The notes: generated by a model not told the origin, from the letters alone. Shown: positions 8,531 through 17,117, numbered from the stretch's first letter. The stretch: DNA of 64,000 bases from Ilyomonas sp965199845 (GCA_965199845.1 CBDATZ010000019.1:20782-84781); one strand, 5' to 3'. Program-made: numbers and translations.

Positions 8531-9997
8531 TTATTCAAAATCCCACTTGCTTATCCAGGGATCATGTGTCTTTTGCTGAAAGATTTTTATCTTTTTCTGC
8601 ATTCGCTTTAACTCTTTTGCATAAGCCGGATTGGAAGCTAAATTGTGAAGTTCATCAGGGTCTTTATCGAGATCATATAACTCAAATTTCGGGCGATGTA
8701 AATAATTTTGTATGGACCGTTTACCTAACGTATTGATGTGATGATTTAATAACCATTGCCACGTGTACGAATTATATAAATCCATTGATGACGGATAGGT
8801 AATATCGTTCGCAATATTATAAATGAGTTTATATTTTCTTTCGCGCAGCACACGCATCGGGTAATACATAGTTATTTCATGGAAGGAATGCGATGCATAA
8901 ACTTCATCCCAGCCTTTTACATTTTGTTGTTCGCAAATCTCTTTAAACGAACGTCCCGAGGTAGAAATGGAATCTTTCGCAACACCAGCAAAATCAAGCA
9001 ATGTCGGCGTAATATCAACCCAGGAAATCATGGCGTCCTGAATACTGTTTTTTGTTGTTGAATTGGGTACTTTCAGGATGCACGGCAAGCGGATTCCCGG
9101 CTCATACAAATTGGTTTTAGAACCCGGAAACGGAGCGCCGTTATCGGATAAATAAATGATAACTGTATTGTCCCATTTGCCGGCATCTTTGAGGCGTTTA
9201 ACCAATCGTCCAACACCTTGATCTAAGCGACTTATTGCTTGGTAATATTGAGCAAGCTCTTCGCGTGTACCGCGTGTATCTGTCAGGTAAGAAGGCACAA
9301 TTACATCTTCCGGTTTATAGGTTATTTCTTTCACTTGCGGATAACCTTCTTTTCGGTTTGCAAAAGGGTTTGGCACTTTACCGCCAAAATCGGGACTGCC
9401 ATTCGGCAATATTGCGCTGCTGCGGTGCGGATCGTCTGTTGCGTAATATAAAAAGAAAGGTTGTGAAGATGAATCGGTAATAAAATTGTTACACAAATCA
9501 GCTATTTCTACCGGGCTTCTTCCAATTGAATTGGGATCATCTACCACACCATTTTGTAACACTTTCTGAAAACGAAAAACACTTTCAGGTCCGACATGAT
9601 ATTTACCGATTCGCGCGGTTCTGTAACCGGCTTTTTCCAGTAAAACCGATAACGATTGTACGGTATCATAGGAACTGAAATGATGTTCTCTACTTTGCAA
9701 ACCATACATGCCATTGCTATGACTATACTGCCCTGATAACAACACAGAACGGCTTGGGCTGCAACTGGCAACTGTAGCAAATGCGTTGGTAAATAAAATG
9801 CCTTCTTTTGCAAGCGCATCAATGTTTGGCGTCTTAACTACTTTGTTGCCATAACAGCCAACGGCTTCTCTTCCATGATCATCAGACACAATAAAAACGA
9901 TGTTTGGTCGGGTCCCTGTTTGTTGTGCTTGCGCAGATATTTTGATTTGTATTGAGCCAATAAACAAGAATAAAAAAATGACTTGAAAACGGTTCAT
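8531..9997 (-). CDS. Sulfatase resembling heparan N-sulfatase (SGSH type)
   Basis: A 488-residue type I sulfatase with signal peptide (start taken at 9997, MNRFQVIFLFLFIGS). Metal ligands lie in VSDDHG, the formylglycine site is CSPSR with Cys79, and GKYH, DDPHR and SDNG supply the remaining active-site residues. Long stretches recall N-sulfoglucosamine sulfohydrolase: HSNGMYGL, KYHVGPE, DQGVG, EITMYYPMR, and THDPW at the end. Human SGSH removes N-sulfate from glucosamine of heparan sulfate, so a sulfated amino sugar is a fair guess, not a proof. Last gene of the operon, 60 bases after the preceding sulfatase. Confidence 0.92.
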   Translation of the reverse strand: MNRFQVIFLFLFIGSIQIKISAQAQQTGTRPNIVFIVSDDHGREAVGCYGNKVVKTPNIDALAKEGILFTNAFATVASCSPSRSVLLSGQYSHSNGMYGLQSREHHFSSYDTVQSLSVLLEKAGYRTARIGKYHVGPESVFRFQKVLQNGVVDDPNSIGRSPVEIADLCNNFITDSSSQPFFLYYATDDPHRSSAILPNGSPDFGGKVPNPFANRKEGYPQVKEITYKPEDVIVPSYLTDTRGTREELAQYYQAISRLDQGVGRLVKRLKDAGKWDNTVIIYLSDNGAPFPGSKTNLYEPGIRLPCILKVPNSTTKNSIQDAMISWVDITPTLLDFAGVAKDSISTSGRSFKEICEQQNVKGWDEVYASHSFHEITMYYPMRVLRERKYKLIYNIANDITYPSSMDLYNSYTWQWLLNHHINTLGKRSIQNYLHRPKFELYDLDKDPDELHNLASNPAYAKELKRMQKKIKIFQQKTHDPWISKWDFE

Positions 9998-10057
9998 ATA
10001 AATGAATTGGAAGAACAATAAGACCAGTTATCTGACCTTCTAAATAATGATATTTCT

Positions 10058-11455
10058 TTACTCCGGTAAACTCTTTCTCCATTGGAGCAACAAGGCAGAC
10101 AAATGTTTTGCAAGTGCCGGATTTGCATCTGCCATATTCTTATTTTCTGCAGGATCGTTTTGAAGATTATACAATTCAGTGCGCGTGCTATCGTTGTTTA
10201 TCAGCAGTTTCCAGTTGCCTTCCCTGATGGCGAGATTCGGGCTTACAAACCGCGGATTTCCCGGCTTTAAATAAAATTCGTTTCTTCCGTATTCCCAAAA
10301 CAAAGGTGCTTTGCGTTTAAATGATTTTCCAAACAAAGAAGCACTTATATCCTCGCCATCTTTTTTTGTTTCGCCTGTAGGTAAACCGGCTATTTTCATA
10401 ATTGTCGGAAGAAAATCTACCGAACTGATTACGGATGAATCGTTGGTTGTATTCGGCTTTATTTTTCCTGTCCAGCGTGCCATAAAAGGCGTTCTGATTC
10501 CGCCTTCGTACAAACTCCATTTTCTGCCGCGGTACGGATCTGCGTTGGCTGGTGGCCAATAGCCTTCTTTATAATAAAACGGCCAATCGGTTGGGCCATT
10601 ATCACTGCATAAAATAACCAATGTATTGTTTGATAAATGAAACGCGTCGAGCTTATCAATCAAACGACCAATTTGCTTATCAAGATTATTTAATACGGCG
10701 TAAAAATCCTGTTTGTAATGATTGTTTGCATAATAAGAAAACTCTTTCCGCCAGGTGGTATCCGGCTGATACGGATCGTGCACATCATCAGGCCACAATT
10801 CAAGATAAAATGGTTTGTTTTTATGTCGCTGTATAAAATCAATCGAACGATCAACCAAAATTCCTGATTCCTGGTATTTATCAATCCATGTAATCTTTCC
10901 CTGGCCAAGCTTTGCGCTGGCTTCAGATAAATCGTGATTTTTATATAAAACCCGGTCGCCCAATCCTTCAAATGAAGTTAAGCATTCATCAATGCCATAA
11001 GCTTTTGGTAGCGGCGCGTCATCAACATCTCTGCCGCCGCCCAAATGCCATTTGCCAAAATGCGCTGTTGCATACCCGGCTTGTTGCAGCTTGCGTGCAA
11101 TGGTTGGCGCTTTGGGATCGAGATAATCTGCCATGCCGCGTTGCTTGTTTTTTTCACGGCTGTCTAAGTAAGAATAAATGCGATAGCGTGACGGATAACT
11201 TCCCGTAATAGCCGCTACGCGCGATGGCGAACAGATAGGAGAGTTGTCGTAATAATTCGTAAACCGGATGCCTTCTTTGGCTAAGCGATCTATGTTTGGT
11301 GTTTTCATTTCTTTATTGCCAAAACAACTCAGATCGCTATAACCCATATCATCTATAAATATGAAAATGATATTGGGATGATTTTGTGCGATGCTGACAT
11401 TATGAAGCAATAACGCGAAACAAATTGTTATAGCTGACAAGACGTATTTACTCAT
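10058..11455 (-). CDS. Type I sulfatase (arylsulfatase A-like)
   Basis: 465 residues with a signal peptide (MSKYVLSAITICFALLLHNV). Active-site features: DDMGYSD for metal binding, CSPSR with Cys75 as the formylglycine precursor, GKWHLGGG, a DDVHDPY segment and CSDNGP. C-terminal NLQNDPAENKNMA is the usual sulfatase ending. The family hydrolyses sulfate esters of sugars or aryl compounds in the periplasm; the exact subfamily is not certain. It starts 6 bases after the stop of the upstream sulfatase gene, so the two are surely co-transcribed. Activation must depend on a formylglycine-generating enzyme, and one is encoded two genes upstream. Confidence 0.93.
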   Translation of the reverse strand: MSKYVLSAITICFALLLHNVSIAQNHPNIIFIFIDDMGYSDLSCFGNKEMKTPNIDRLAKEGIRFTNYYDNSPICSPSRVAAITGSYPSRYRIYSYLDSREKNKQRGMADYLDPKAPTIARKLQQAGYATAHFGKWHLGGGRDVDDAPLPKAYGIDECLTSFEGLGDRVLYKNHDLSEASAKLGQGKITWIDKYQESGILVDRSIDFIQRHKNKPFYLELWPDDVHDPYQPDTTWRKEFSYYANNHYKQDFYAVLNNLDKQIGRLIDKLDAFHLSNNTLVILCSDNGPTDWPFYYKEGYWPPANADPYRGRKWSLYEGGIRTPFMARWTGKIKPNTTNDSSVISSVDFLPTIMKIAGLPTGETKKDGEDISASLFGKSFKRKAPLFWEYGRNEFYLKPGNPRFVSPNLAIREGNWKLLINNDSTRTELYNLQNDPAENKNMADANPALAKHLSALLLQWRKSLPE

Positions 11456-11461
11456 ACAGAA

Positions 11462-12841
11462 TTAATTTTTTGTTGCACCGGGAAACTGATCAAATAAAGC
11501 TTTTAGCTCTTTTGCTTTTTCCGGATATTCCCTTACTACATTGGTTCGTTCGCTTGGATCATAAGAAAGATTAAACAATTCAATCGTGGCAGGAACAGCT
11601 TTTTGAGTAATACCATTTACTCCGTTTGATTTAATTTCCCGGTATTTCCAGTCGCCTTGCCGCACGGCTTCGCAAATGCCATTGTTTACATAATAAACCG
11701 GGCGATGGCCTGGATGTCTTCCTGCTTTGCCCAACAAAACATCAGATACAGATTGACCATCTAATGTGCGTTCTTTTGGAAGCGGGGCGCGTGTCCATTC
11801 AGCTAATGTGGGTAATACATCGAGGTTGCTCATCATGGCAGTCGTAACACCGTTTACCGGCGTATGATTTTTCCAATATACAATAAACGGTTCGCGAACG
11901 CCGCCTTCATAGCTTTCGCCTTTTGAGCCGCGAAAAAAACCAGCCGTACCAGCATGCCAGCGTTTGGTTGCGCTATCGCCTTCCATGCGGGAAGGAAAAT
12001 CAATCCACGGACCATTATCGCTTGAAAAAAAGAAAATTGTATTGTCTGCCAAACCTTGTTTTTCCAACTCCTTCCATATCAAAGAAAGATTGGAATCTAA
12101 CTCTTCCACAACATCGCCAAGTGGTCCTCCGTCAGAGCGATTTTTATTTTTTAGGGATGATGCAAAAGCAACCGGAAGATGTGGCATATTATGAGCGAGA
12201 TAGAGAAAAAAAGGTTTGCTTTTTTGTTGCGATTTGATATAACGAATGGCTTCTTTTGTATACAATTCAGTGATAGAAGAATCAGCCGGTTTTATAACTT
12301 CCGGCGTGCGGTTGCGAAATATCTTTAATGTTGTATCAGTCTTTACATAAGGGTAATGATAATCGTGACTATATAACAAGCCATAATACGAATCAAAACC
12401 TTGTGCTGTCGGATGGTTAAACGGATTATGATCGCCCAAATGCCATTTGCCAATCATCGCTGTATTGTAGCCGATTCCTTTCAGCATTTCTGCAATGGTA
12501 ACTTCTTCATCCGGCAAACCCAACGGCGAACCGGGAGGAATGGGCGAAGGCAAATTCATTCGGGAAGCATAACGACCTGTAAGCAATGAAGCACGCGATG
12601 GTGTGCAGGAAGGACTTGATACAACATAATTGGTAGCGCGTAAACCTTTCTGCGCCATCTTATCTAAAAAAGGTGTTTTGATAACCGGGTTTCCATAGCA
12701 GCTCAGGTCGCTGTAGCCCATATCATCTGCTAACACAAAAATGATATTCGGGCGTTGCTGCGCAAGAAGATAAGAATGATAAAACAAGCATGCAAATAAA
12801 GATAACAGAACTGCTTTTCGCAGTGTGCTTTTGGCTTTCAT
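11462..12841 (-). CDS. Type I sulfatase (arylsulfatase A/GALNS-like)
   Basis: 459 residues from the chosen ATG at 12841, which gives a signal peptide (MKAKSTLRKAVLLSLFACLF); the frame is open to 12874. Motifs: ADDMGYSDLSCYG, CTPSR with Cys79 for formylglycine, GKWHLGDH, HNMPHLP and SSDNGPW, then the GSKGESYEGGVREPF segment seen in arylsulfatase A and galactosamine-6-sulfatase relatives. It probably removes ester sulfate in the periplasm; substrate not determined. It follows the formylglycine-generating enzyme gene by 94 bases and precedes another sulfatase by 6 bases. Confidence 0.93.
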   Translation of the reverse strand: MKAKSTLRKAVLLSLFACLFYHSYLLAQQRPNIIFVLADDMGYSDLSCYGNPVIKTPFLDKMAQKGLRATNYVVSSPSCTPSRASLLTGRYASRMNLPSPIPPGSPLGLPDEEVTIAEMLKGIGYNTAMIGKWHLGDHNPFNHPTAQGFDSYYGLLYSHDYHYPYVKTDTTLKIFRNRTPEVIKPADSSITELYTKEAIRYIKSQQKSKPFFLYLAHNMPHLPVAFASSLKNKNRSDGGPLGDVVEELDSNLSLIWKELEKQGLADNTIFFFSSDNGPWIDFPSRMEGDSATKRWHAGTAGFFRGSKGESYEGGVREPFIVYWKNHTPVNGVTTAMMSNLDVLPTLAEWTRAPLPKERTLDGQSVSDVLLGKAGRHPGHRPVYYVNNGICEAVRQGDWKYREIKSNGVNGITQKAVPATIELFNLSYDPSERTNVVREYPEKAKELKALFDQFPGATKN

Positions 12842-12935
12842 AAGCGAGTGCTTTTGAGTAAGCAGGTAAGCCATTCATTTTTCATTAAAAAGAATGACAA
12901 ATTGAGATTGTATATATGAATAATAAGCGCGGTAT

Positions 12936-14042
12936 TTACTTTACATCCATTACGCAACGGAAACCCAGGTTGTTACCGGCGCTGTTGGTTTCGCCTTTGC
13001 CGCGGCTGCCGGCTTTATAACGAATACAATAATCATCACTGCATAAAAAAGAACCGCCTCGCTGTACATGTTTTTCCATATTGGGTTCATCGGGATCATA
13101 ACTATCTTTTGGTCCCTGCGGATTTGCGGCTGTACTGATCGCATAAAAATCCGGGCGATATAAATCGCTGCACCATTCCCACACATTGCCTTCCATATCA
13201 TACAAACCAAAAGAATTCGGTGCAAAAGATTTAACCGGTGCAACACCAACAAAACCATCTGCATCAGTATTCTTCCATGGAAAATTTCCCTGGAAAATAT
13301 TCGCTGCCCATTTGCCGTTTGGCTTCAAATCAGCGCCCCAATAATAATCGTCAAAGTGTTTACCGGCGCGGGCTGCATATTCCCATTCGGCTTCGGTTGG
13401 CAATCGCTTGCCGGCCCATTTTGCATACGCCACAGCATCGGTATAACTGATTTGTACAACCGGCTCTTTTTCTTTACCAACAATATTGCTTTGCGCACCT
13501 TGCGGATGCTTCCAATTGGCACCGTTCACATATGTCCACCATTGCATCGGATTGTCTAAAGAAACAGCCTGGGAAGGCGGCGTAAAAACAGCCGAACCGG
13601 GCACAAGTTTATCTGCCGGAACGCCCGGATAATCTGCCGGATTTAATTGCTGTTCGGCAACTGTTGTGTAGCCGGTTGCTTTTACAAATTGCGCATATTG
13701 AGCATTGGTGACTTCATGCTCATCCATATAAAAACTGTTGACCGTTACACTATGAACTGGCTTACTATCCTGGTAACTGTCAGAACCCATTTGATAAGTG
13801 CCGCCTTTAATAAGAACCATCTCCGTTTTGCCTGCGCCGGTTATGCTGTCGGTATTGTTTTGATGGAATGAAGCATTGAGAAGTGCGGCACGCGAAGAAG
13901 GTGATTTACACGCAGCGCAGGTTTCTTTTTTAGCAGCCGTTTTTGCAGCAATACTTGCATTATCTCTATCTGTATAGTTTTTACAACTCATAAACAGGAG
14001 GATAATAAAAGCAATCAAACAGCCTTGTAGTCTTGTTATCAT
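12936..14042 (-). CDS. Formylglycine-generating enzyme (SUMF1/FGE family) lipoprotein
   Basis: 368 residues. The FGE-sulfatase fold is shown by MVLIKGGTYQMGSD, the DEHEVTNAQYAQFV segment, RLPTEAEWEYAARAG and NVWEWCSDLY. The redox/copper-binding pair of true FGE is kept as Cys334 and Cys339 in GGSFLCSDDYC, followed by NNLGFRC, matching human SUMF1 Cys336/Cys341. It should convert the Cys of C-x-P-x-R in the neighbouring sulfatases to formylglycine, using O2. The N-terminus is a lipoprotein signal (LLFMSC, lipid Cys20), so the enzyme would sit on the periplasmic side. Gene lies between DUF1254 and the sulfatase trio. Confidence 0.93.
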   Translation of the reverse strand: MITRLQGCLIAFIILLFMSCKNYTDRDNASIAAKTAAKKETCAACKSPSSRAALLNASFHQNNTDSITGAGKTEMVLIKGGTYQMGSDSYQDSKPVHSVTVNSFYMDEHEVTNAQYAQFVKATGYTTVAEQQLNPADYPGVPADKLVPGSAVFTPPSQAVSLDNPMQWWTYVNGANWKHPQGAQSNIVGKEKEPVVQISYTDAVAYAKWAGKRLPTEAEWEYAARAGKHFDDYYWGADLKPNGKWAANIFQGNFPWKNTDADGFVGVAPVKSFAPNSFGLYDMEGNVWEWCSDLYRPDFYAISTAANPQGPKDSYDPDEPNMEKHVQRGGSFLCSDDYCIRYKAGSRGKGETNSAGNNLGFRCVMDVK

Positions 14043-14155
14043 AAATCAAACTGTAAAATAAAATAAAAGCATACACTTTTCATTGTTAATATAGGCTGAT
14101 CGTATTCTTTTTTATTTCGAAAATCAGGTATTTAGTATGACCTGTTAAAACATAC

Positions 14156-15592
14156 TTACTCAACTGTTTGAATGGGCGGTAATTTATACGTTCCATCCAA
14201 CAACGGTTTCTTTGGCAAATAAACGCGGAAGGTAGTGGTAGATTCACCTTTTGCTATCGGCAGCCAGTTTGATTCTTTGTCCGGTCCGGGCGATTCTGCC
14301 TGGATGTAAATATCAAGCGAGCCATCTGCATTGTATTTTAGATTCTTTGTTCGGTCGCGAACTGCATAGCGATTGATAGGATTGGGCAACAGAAAATAGC
14401 CCGGCGTTTCATTGGCTGTGATTGACCAGAATCCTTTGTCGTACAACGGTGGCAGCGAGTCTTTGGCAAGATGAAGCCTATATTTATGATTGCCGTTATA
14501 ATAACCATGTCCTTCCCTTGATTTCGGAGTGATATAAAAGCATTCTGCCTGGTCATGCCCCGCATAAAATCCATGTTTCATGTACAAAGCTTCTTCCCAA
14601 TAATGCGTTCCCCAATGACCAATCAACGGGTTGGTTCGCTGCCAGCCATTACCAAAATCAAGGTCGCCGCTTGCGCCTTCTGCATCCAGCAAAGAATCAG
14701 TTTGCACCAATGTGTTGTGAATTTTTTGCTGAGTGGCAGCGTCATAATTATTCCAGTTAAAAGGCTTATTTGTACCAATACCTAACGCTGCCAGTTTCTT
14801 TAACTCAGGCTTGTCTTGCGCAGGTGCGGAACTTAATTGTAAAGCGTTGTTGAGATTGATAAAAAAACTATCAATAGGATTGTAAAAAGAAGGTAAATCG
14901 GTACGTTCAAGTCCTTCATATTTTCCTTCTTCCACAGGATATTTGTCTAACGGCGTTAAGAGCGATTGACGCTGTAACGCAACCACATTCTTTATATCAA
15001 CAGAATCATCTTCTACTAACGTTCTGCCAACCAAATTCAAATGTTCGTCTTTCAATCGTACAGCCTTCATGCCTGCCGGAACGGAGCCTTTCCAATCGGG
15101 ACCAATAATCAGATAAGTTGCGGGTCCTTTGTCTCCAAAACTGGAACCGATATAATGAACATTCTGGTTGTAAATATTGATGAAATGATAGTTGAAATAG
15201 CGGTTGTCAAAATCAGGAATAGACAGCACAATTGGTCCTTCGCTTAGGTCGAGCAGCGTGCCGAAATAAGGCGTATCGTTATTGGGACCTGCGCCACCTC
15301 GATTTCTTGTGCTTTTATAAGCCGCAATCTTTGGCGCGTTATCAAGTGCAGCCGAAGCTAATTTTCCATTAAAGGAAAAATGATTGTACACCGGTTTTCC
15401 TTGTGCAATATCATCCTTCAAAGTAACGTACATGCGGTAACATTGCTCAACCGAATAGCCATAGATATACGCTTCTTTCACCAGGCTCAACAATGAATCA
15501 GTTGGCAATGAAGTTTGCGCTTTAATTGAGTTGTTTAAAAAAATAAAAATGCTGATAAGAACTGCGATGATATAATGATATGCTCGCTTCAT
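14156..15592 (-). CDS. Secreted DUF1254/DUF1214 protein
   Basis: 478 residues with a signal peptide (MKRAYHYIIAVLISIFIFL...KAQ). The DUF1254 half is shown by AYIYGYSVEQCYRMY and NNDTPYFGTLLDLSEGP, the DUF1214 half by WSITANETPGYFLLPNPINRYAVRDR region (split here: WSITANE, YFLLPNPINRYAV) and the ending ESNWLPIAKG. These paired domains have no established enzymatic activity. In other bacteria they often lie near sulfatases and transport genes, and here the gene is embedded in a sulfatase operon, between the FGE gene and a hydroxylase gene. I infer a periplasmic role linked to the same substrate. Confidence 0.88.
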   Translation of the reverse strand: MKRAYHYIIAVLISIFIFLNNSIKAQTSLPTDSLLSLVKEAYIYGYSVEQCYRMYVTLKDDIAQGKPVYNHFSFNGKLASAALDNAPKIAAYKSTRNRGGAGPNNDTPYFGTLLDLSEGPIVLSIPDFDNRYFNYHFINIYNQNVHYIGSSFGDKGPATYLIIGPDWKGSVPAGMKAVRLKDEHLNLVGRTLVEDDSVDIKNVVALQRQSLLTPLDKYPVEEGKYEGLERTDLPSFYNPIDSFFINLNNALQLSSAPAQDKPELKKLAALGIGTNKPFNWNNYDAATQQKIHNTLVQTDSLLDAEGASGDLDFGNGWQRTNPLIGHWGTHYWEEALYMKHGFYAGHDQAECFYITPKSREGHGYYNGNHKYRLHLAKDSLPPLYDKGFWSITANETPGYFLLPNPINRYAVRDRTKNLKYNADGSLDIYIQAESPGPDKESNWLPIAKGESTTTFRVYLPKKPLLDGTYKLPPIQTVE

Positions 15593-15605
15593 AGTTATTT
15601 ATATT

Positions 15606-15779
15606 TTAAAAAGAACCACGAAGCCACGGAGAAAAGAAGTCGCACTTTCTGTGCTGTCCTGTTTTGCAATAATATAGTGTACCAACACTTGTACTTTCGT
15701 TGGCAGAAGCATCTGTTTGCACCTGCCAACTACTTATATTACAAAGCAGGAAAGCGGCAATAATAAACCGGGTAATCAT
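15606..15779 (-). CDS. Tiny secreted ORF (57 aa), second half derived from a repeat
   Basis: Starts 5 bases after the stop of the hydroxylase gene, in the same direction. The first ~20 residues (MITRFIIAAFLLCNISSWQV) look like an export signal; no recognised domain follows. The last ~18 residues are encoded by a copy of the ACCACGAAG dispersed repeat, so the ORF may be the remnant of a longer gene. A perfect 8-bp inverted repeat (15699-15706 with 15723-15730) lies inside it. Whether it is translated is unknown; the close spacing and signal-like start are the only support. Confidence 0.35.
   Translation of the reverse strand: MITRFIIAAFLLCNISSWQVQTDASANESTSVGTLYYCKTGQHRKCDFFSPWLRGSF
15614..15640 (+). 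repeat. Dispersed repeat, copy 3 (AACCACGAAGCCACGGAG)
   Basis: AACCACGAAGCCACGGAG followed by AAAAGAAG matches the core of the motif at 6752 and 1056. It lies in the 192-base spacer between the DUF1254 gene and the hydroxylase gene. Confidence 0.45.
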
Positions 15780-15784
15780 GATAT

Positions 15785-16738
15785 TTATACAAGCTTTAAT
15801 TCCTGTGTTTTTGCAGATGGATTTGCAGGTGAAGTTGGTGGTTCTTCAGTTTCTTTAAGAACGCCTTTTACAATGCCGCCGCCAATCATGGGACCTTTTG
15901 CCGACAGCTCGCTGCCTTCTTTTTTCGATTTAAAAATCGGCCATAAAAATTGTGCATACCATTCTTCCTGTTTGTAAAAAGAAAGACCATACGCTTTAGG
16001 ATATTTACGACTGATAAAAGCCGTTCCGAATATAATATCCCATATAAAAAACATGTTTCCAAAATTGCCTTTATAATAACCAATACCATCATCGGTACTG
16101 TCGGCATGATGCGCATGATGTGTGGCTGGCGTTGAGATTACACGTTCCATTACCCAGCCAATGGGTTTTAGCCATTTGATTGTATAAAAAGGTTTGTCCC
16201 ATTTAAGGCTGCTGTGCGCGCCGGTTGTTATCAATGCCTTTACACCTGTAACAAATAAAACTTCATAACCCAAGCCTAAATACACCATGGCAGTTGTGAA
16301 ATAAATCTGCGAGAAGAAGATGGTATATAAAAAGTTTTGGCGGCTTGCCATTGCCATTCCCATGTAAGTGGCTGAATGATGTGTGCGATGAAAACGCCAT
16401 AACCAGGGCATCTGATGATGCAAGCGGTGATACCAATATTGCGTAAGATCATCGCCAACGGCGATAATGAAAAATCCCCACCAAAAAGGCACCCACGAAA
16501 ATATATCTTTTGCGCCGGGCAATACATTCGGTAATACAAGTAAACCAAAATACGCTATCAATGGTTTTACCAGAATTTTTGGTACAACAAAACTCACAAT
16601 ATCGAGCATGCGTTCATTCCGGGTCCAATGATTTTCGTATAAACCATACAAGAATTCAACAATGCCAATAACAATCATAATTACCGGTAATCCCCAGGTA
16701 CTTAAATGGTGAAAAATGCTTTCAAATATTTGTGTCAT
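15785..16738 (-). CDS. Sterol desaturase / fatty acid hydroxylase family membrane protein
   Basis: 317 residues with several membrane segments (for example LPVIMIVIGIVEFLYGLY and WGFFIIAVGDDL). The di-iron histidine boxes of the superfamily are present in order: HRLHH, HRTHH and HHAHH, the last after a further membrane segment. Members insert hydroxyl groups or double bonds into sterols, fatty acids or other lipids using O2, acting in the cytoplasmic membrane. Its place inside a sulfatase/SusCD operon, together with two tiny membrane proteins directly upstream (21 and 29 base gaps), suggests a lipid-like or steroid-like moiety among the substrates; this is inference. Confidence 0.88.
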   Translation of the reverse strand: MTQIFESIFHHLSTWGLPVIMIVIGIVEFLYGLYENHWTRNERMLDIVSFVVPKILVKPLIAYFGLLVLPNVLPGAKDIFSWVPFWWGFFIIAVGDDLTQYWYHRLHHQMPWLWRFHRTHHSATYMGMAMASRQNFLYTIFFSQIYFTTAMVYLGLGYEVLFVTGVKALITTGAHSSLKWDKPFYTIKWLKPIGWVMERVISTPATHHAHHADSTDDGIGYYKGNFGNMFFIWDIIFGTAFISRKYPKAYGLSFYKQEEWYAQFLWPIFKSKKEGSELSAKGPMIGGGIVKGVLKETEEPPTSPANPSAKTQELKLV

Positions 16739-16759
16739 AACAATGGTTTTATTGATGAA

Positions 16760-16921
16760 TTATTTTGATTTAGTTGTTGATGTATGCGCTTTATTTTTCC
16801 AGGGCTGTTTACCTGTAATCTTAAACGACAATAACATAAGAAGCACTGGCAGAGCGTACAAAAAAATACTTAACAATGCATCTCTTGTTAACTTGTTGAT
16901 GGTTTCTTTACTGAGTTTCAT
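16760..16921 (-). CDS. Small single-span membrane protein (53 aa)
   Basis: A 53-codon ORF in the 380-base gap between sulfatase and hydroxylase genes. Charged start MKLSKETINKLTRDA, then one hydrophobic segment (LLSIFLYALPVLLMLLSF), then a basic tail KITGKQPWKNK. It ends 21 bases before the hydroxylase start. The tidy amphipathic layout and tight spacing argue for a real gene, but no family is recognised. It could be a subunit or stabiliser of the hydroxylase. Confidence 0.6.
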   Translation of the reverse strand: MKLSKETINKLTRDALLSIFLYALPVLLMLLSFKITGKQPWKNKAHTSTTKSK

Positions 16922-16950
16922 AGAATTATTTTACTGGTGAAGAATGATTT

Positions 16951-17079
16951 TTATTTAAAAAAGAAGAACTGTGCAAGCCATAAAATACCGGCTATAATAC
17001 CAAGCGGAATTAAGAATATAATAAATCCGACAGCTATCTTTTTTATAAGTAACCAAATGTCTTGTATCAGCATAATCAT
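16951..17079 (-). CDS. Small membrane protein (42 aa)
   Basis: A 42-residue ORF starting MIMLIQDIWLLIKK and continuing with one long hydrophobic segment (AVGFIIFLIPLGIIAGILW) and a Phe-rich end with a terminal Lys. It starts 38 bases after a sulfatase stop and ends 29 bases before the next small ORF. A second ATG at 17073 is equally possible. No family recognised; the arrangement suggests a membrane micro-protein working with its partner ORF and the hydroxylase. Confidence 0.55.
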   Translation of the reverse strand: MIMLIQDIWLLIKKIAVGFIIFLIPLGIIAGILWLAQFFFFK

Positions 17080-17117
17080 TGTATTGTAAGATGATAAAAA
17101 TTGATATGGAATAAAAT

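Noticed and set aside
16716..16940. A 74-codon + strand ORF over the small membrane genes
   Set aside because: It overlaps the hydroxylase start on the other strand and is an antisense shadow; the minus-strand ORFs have the better composition and spacing.
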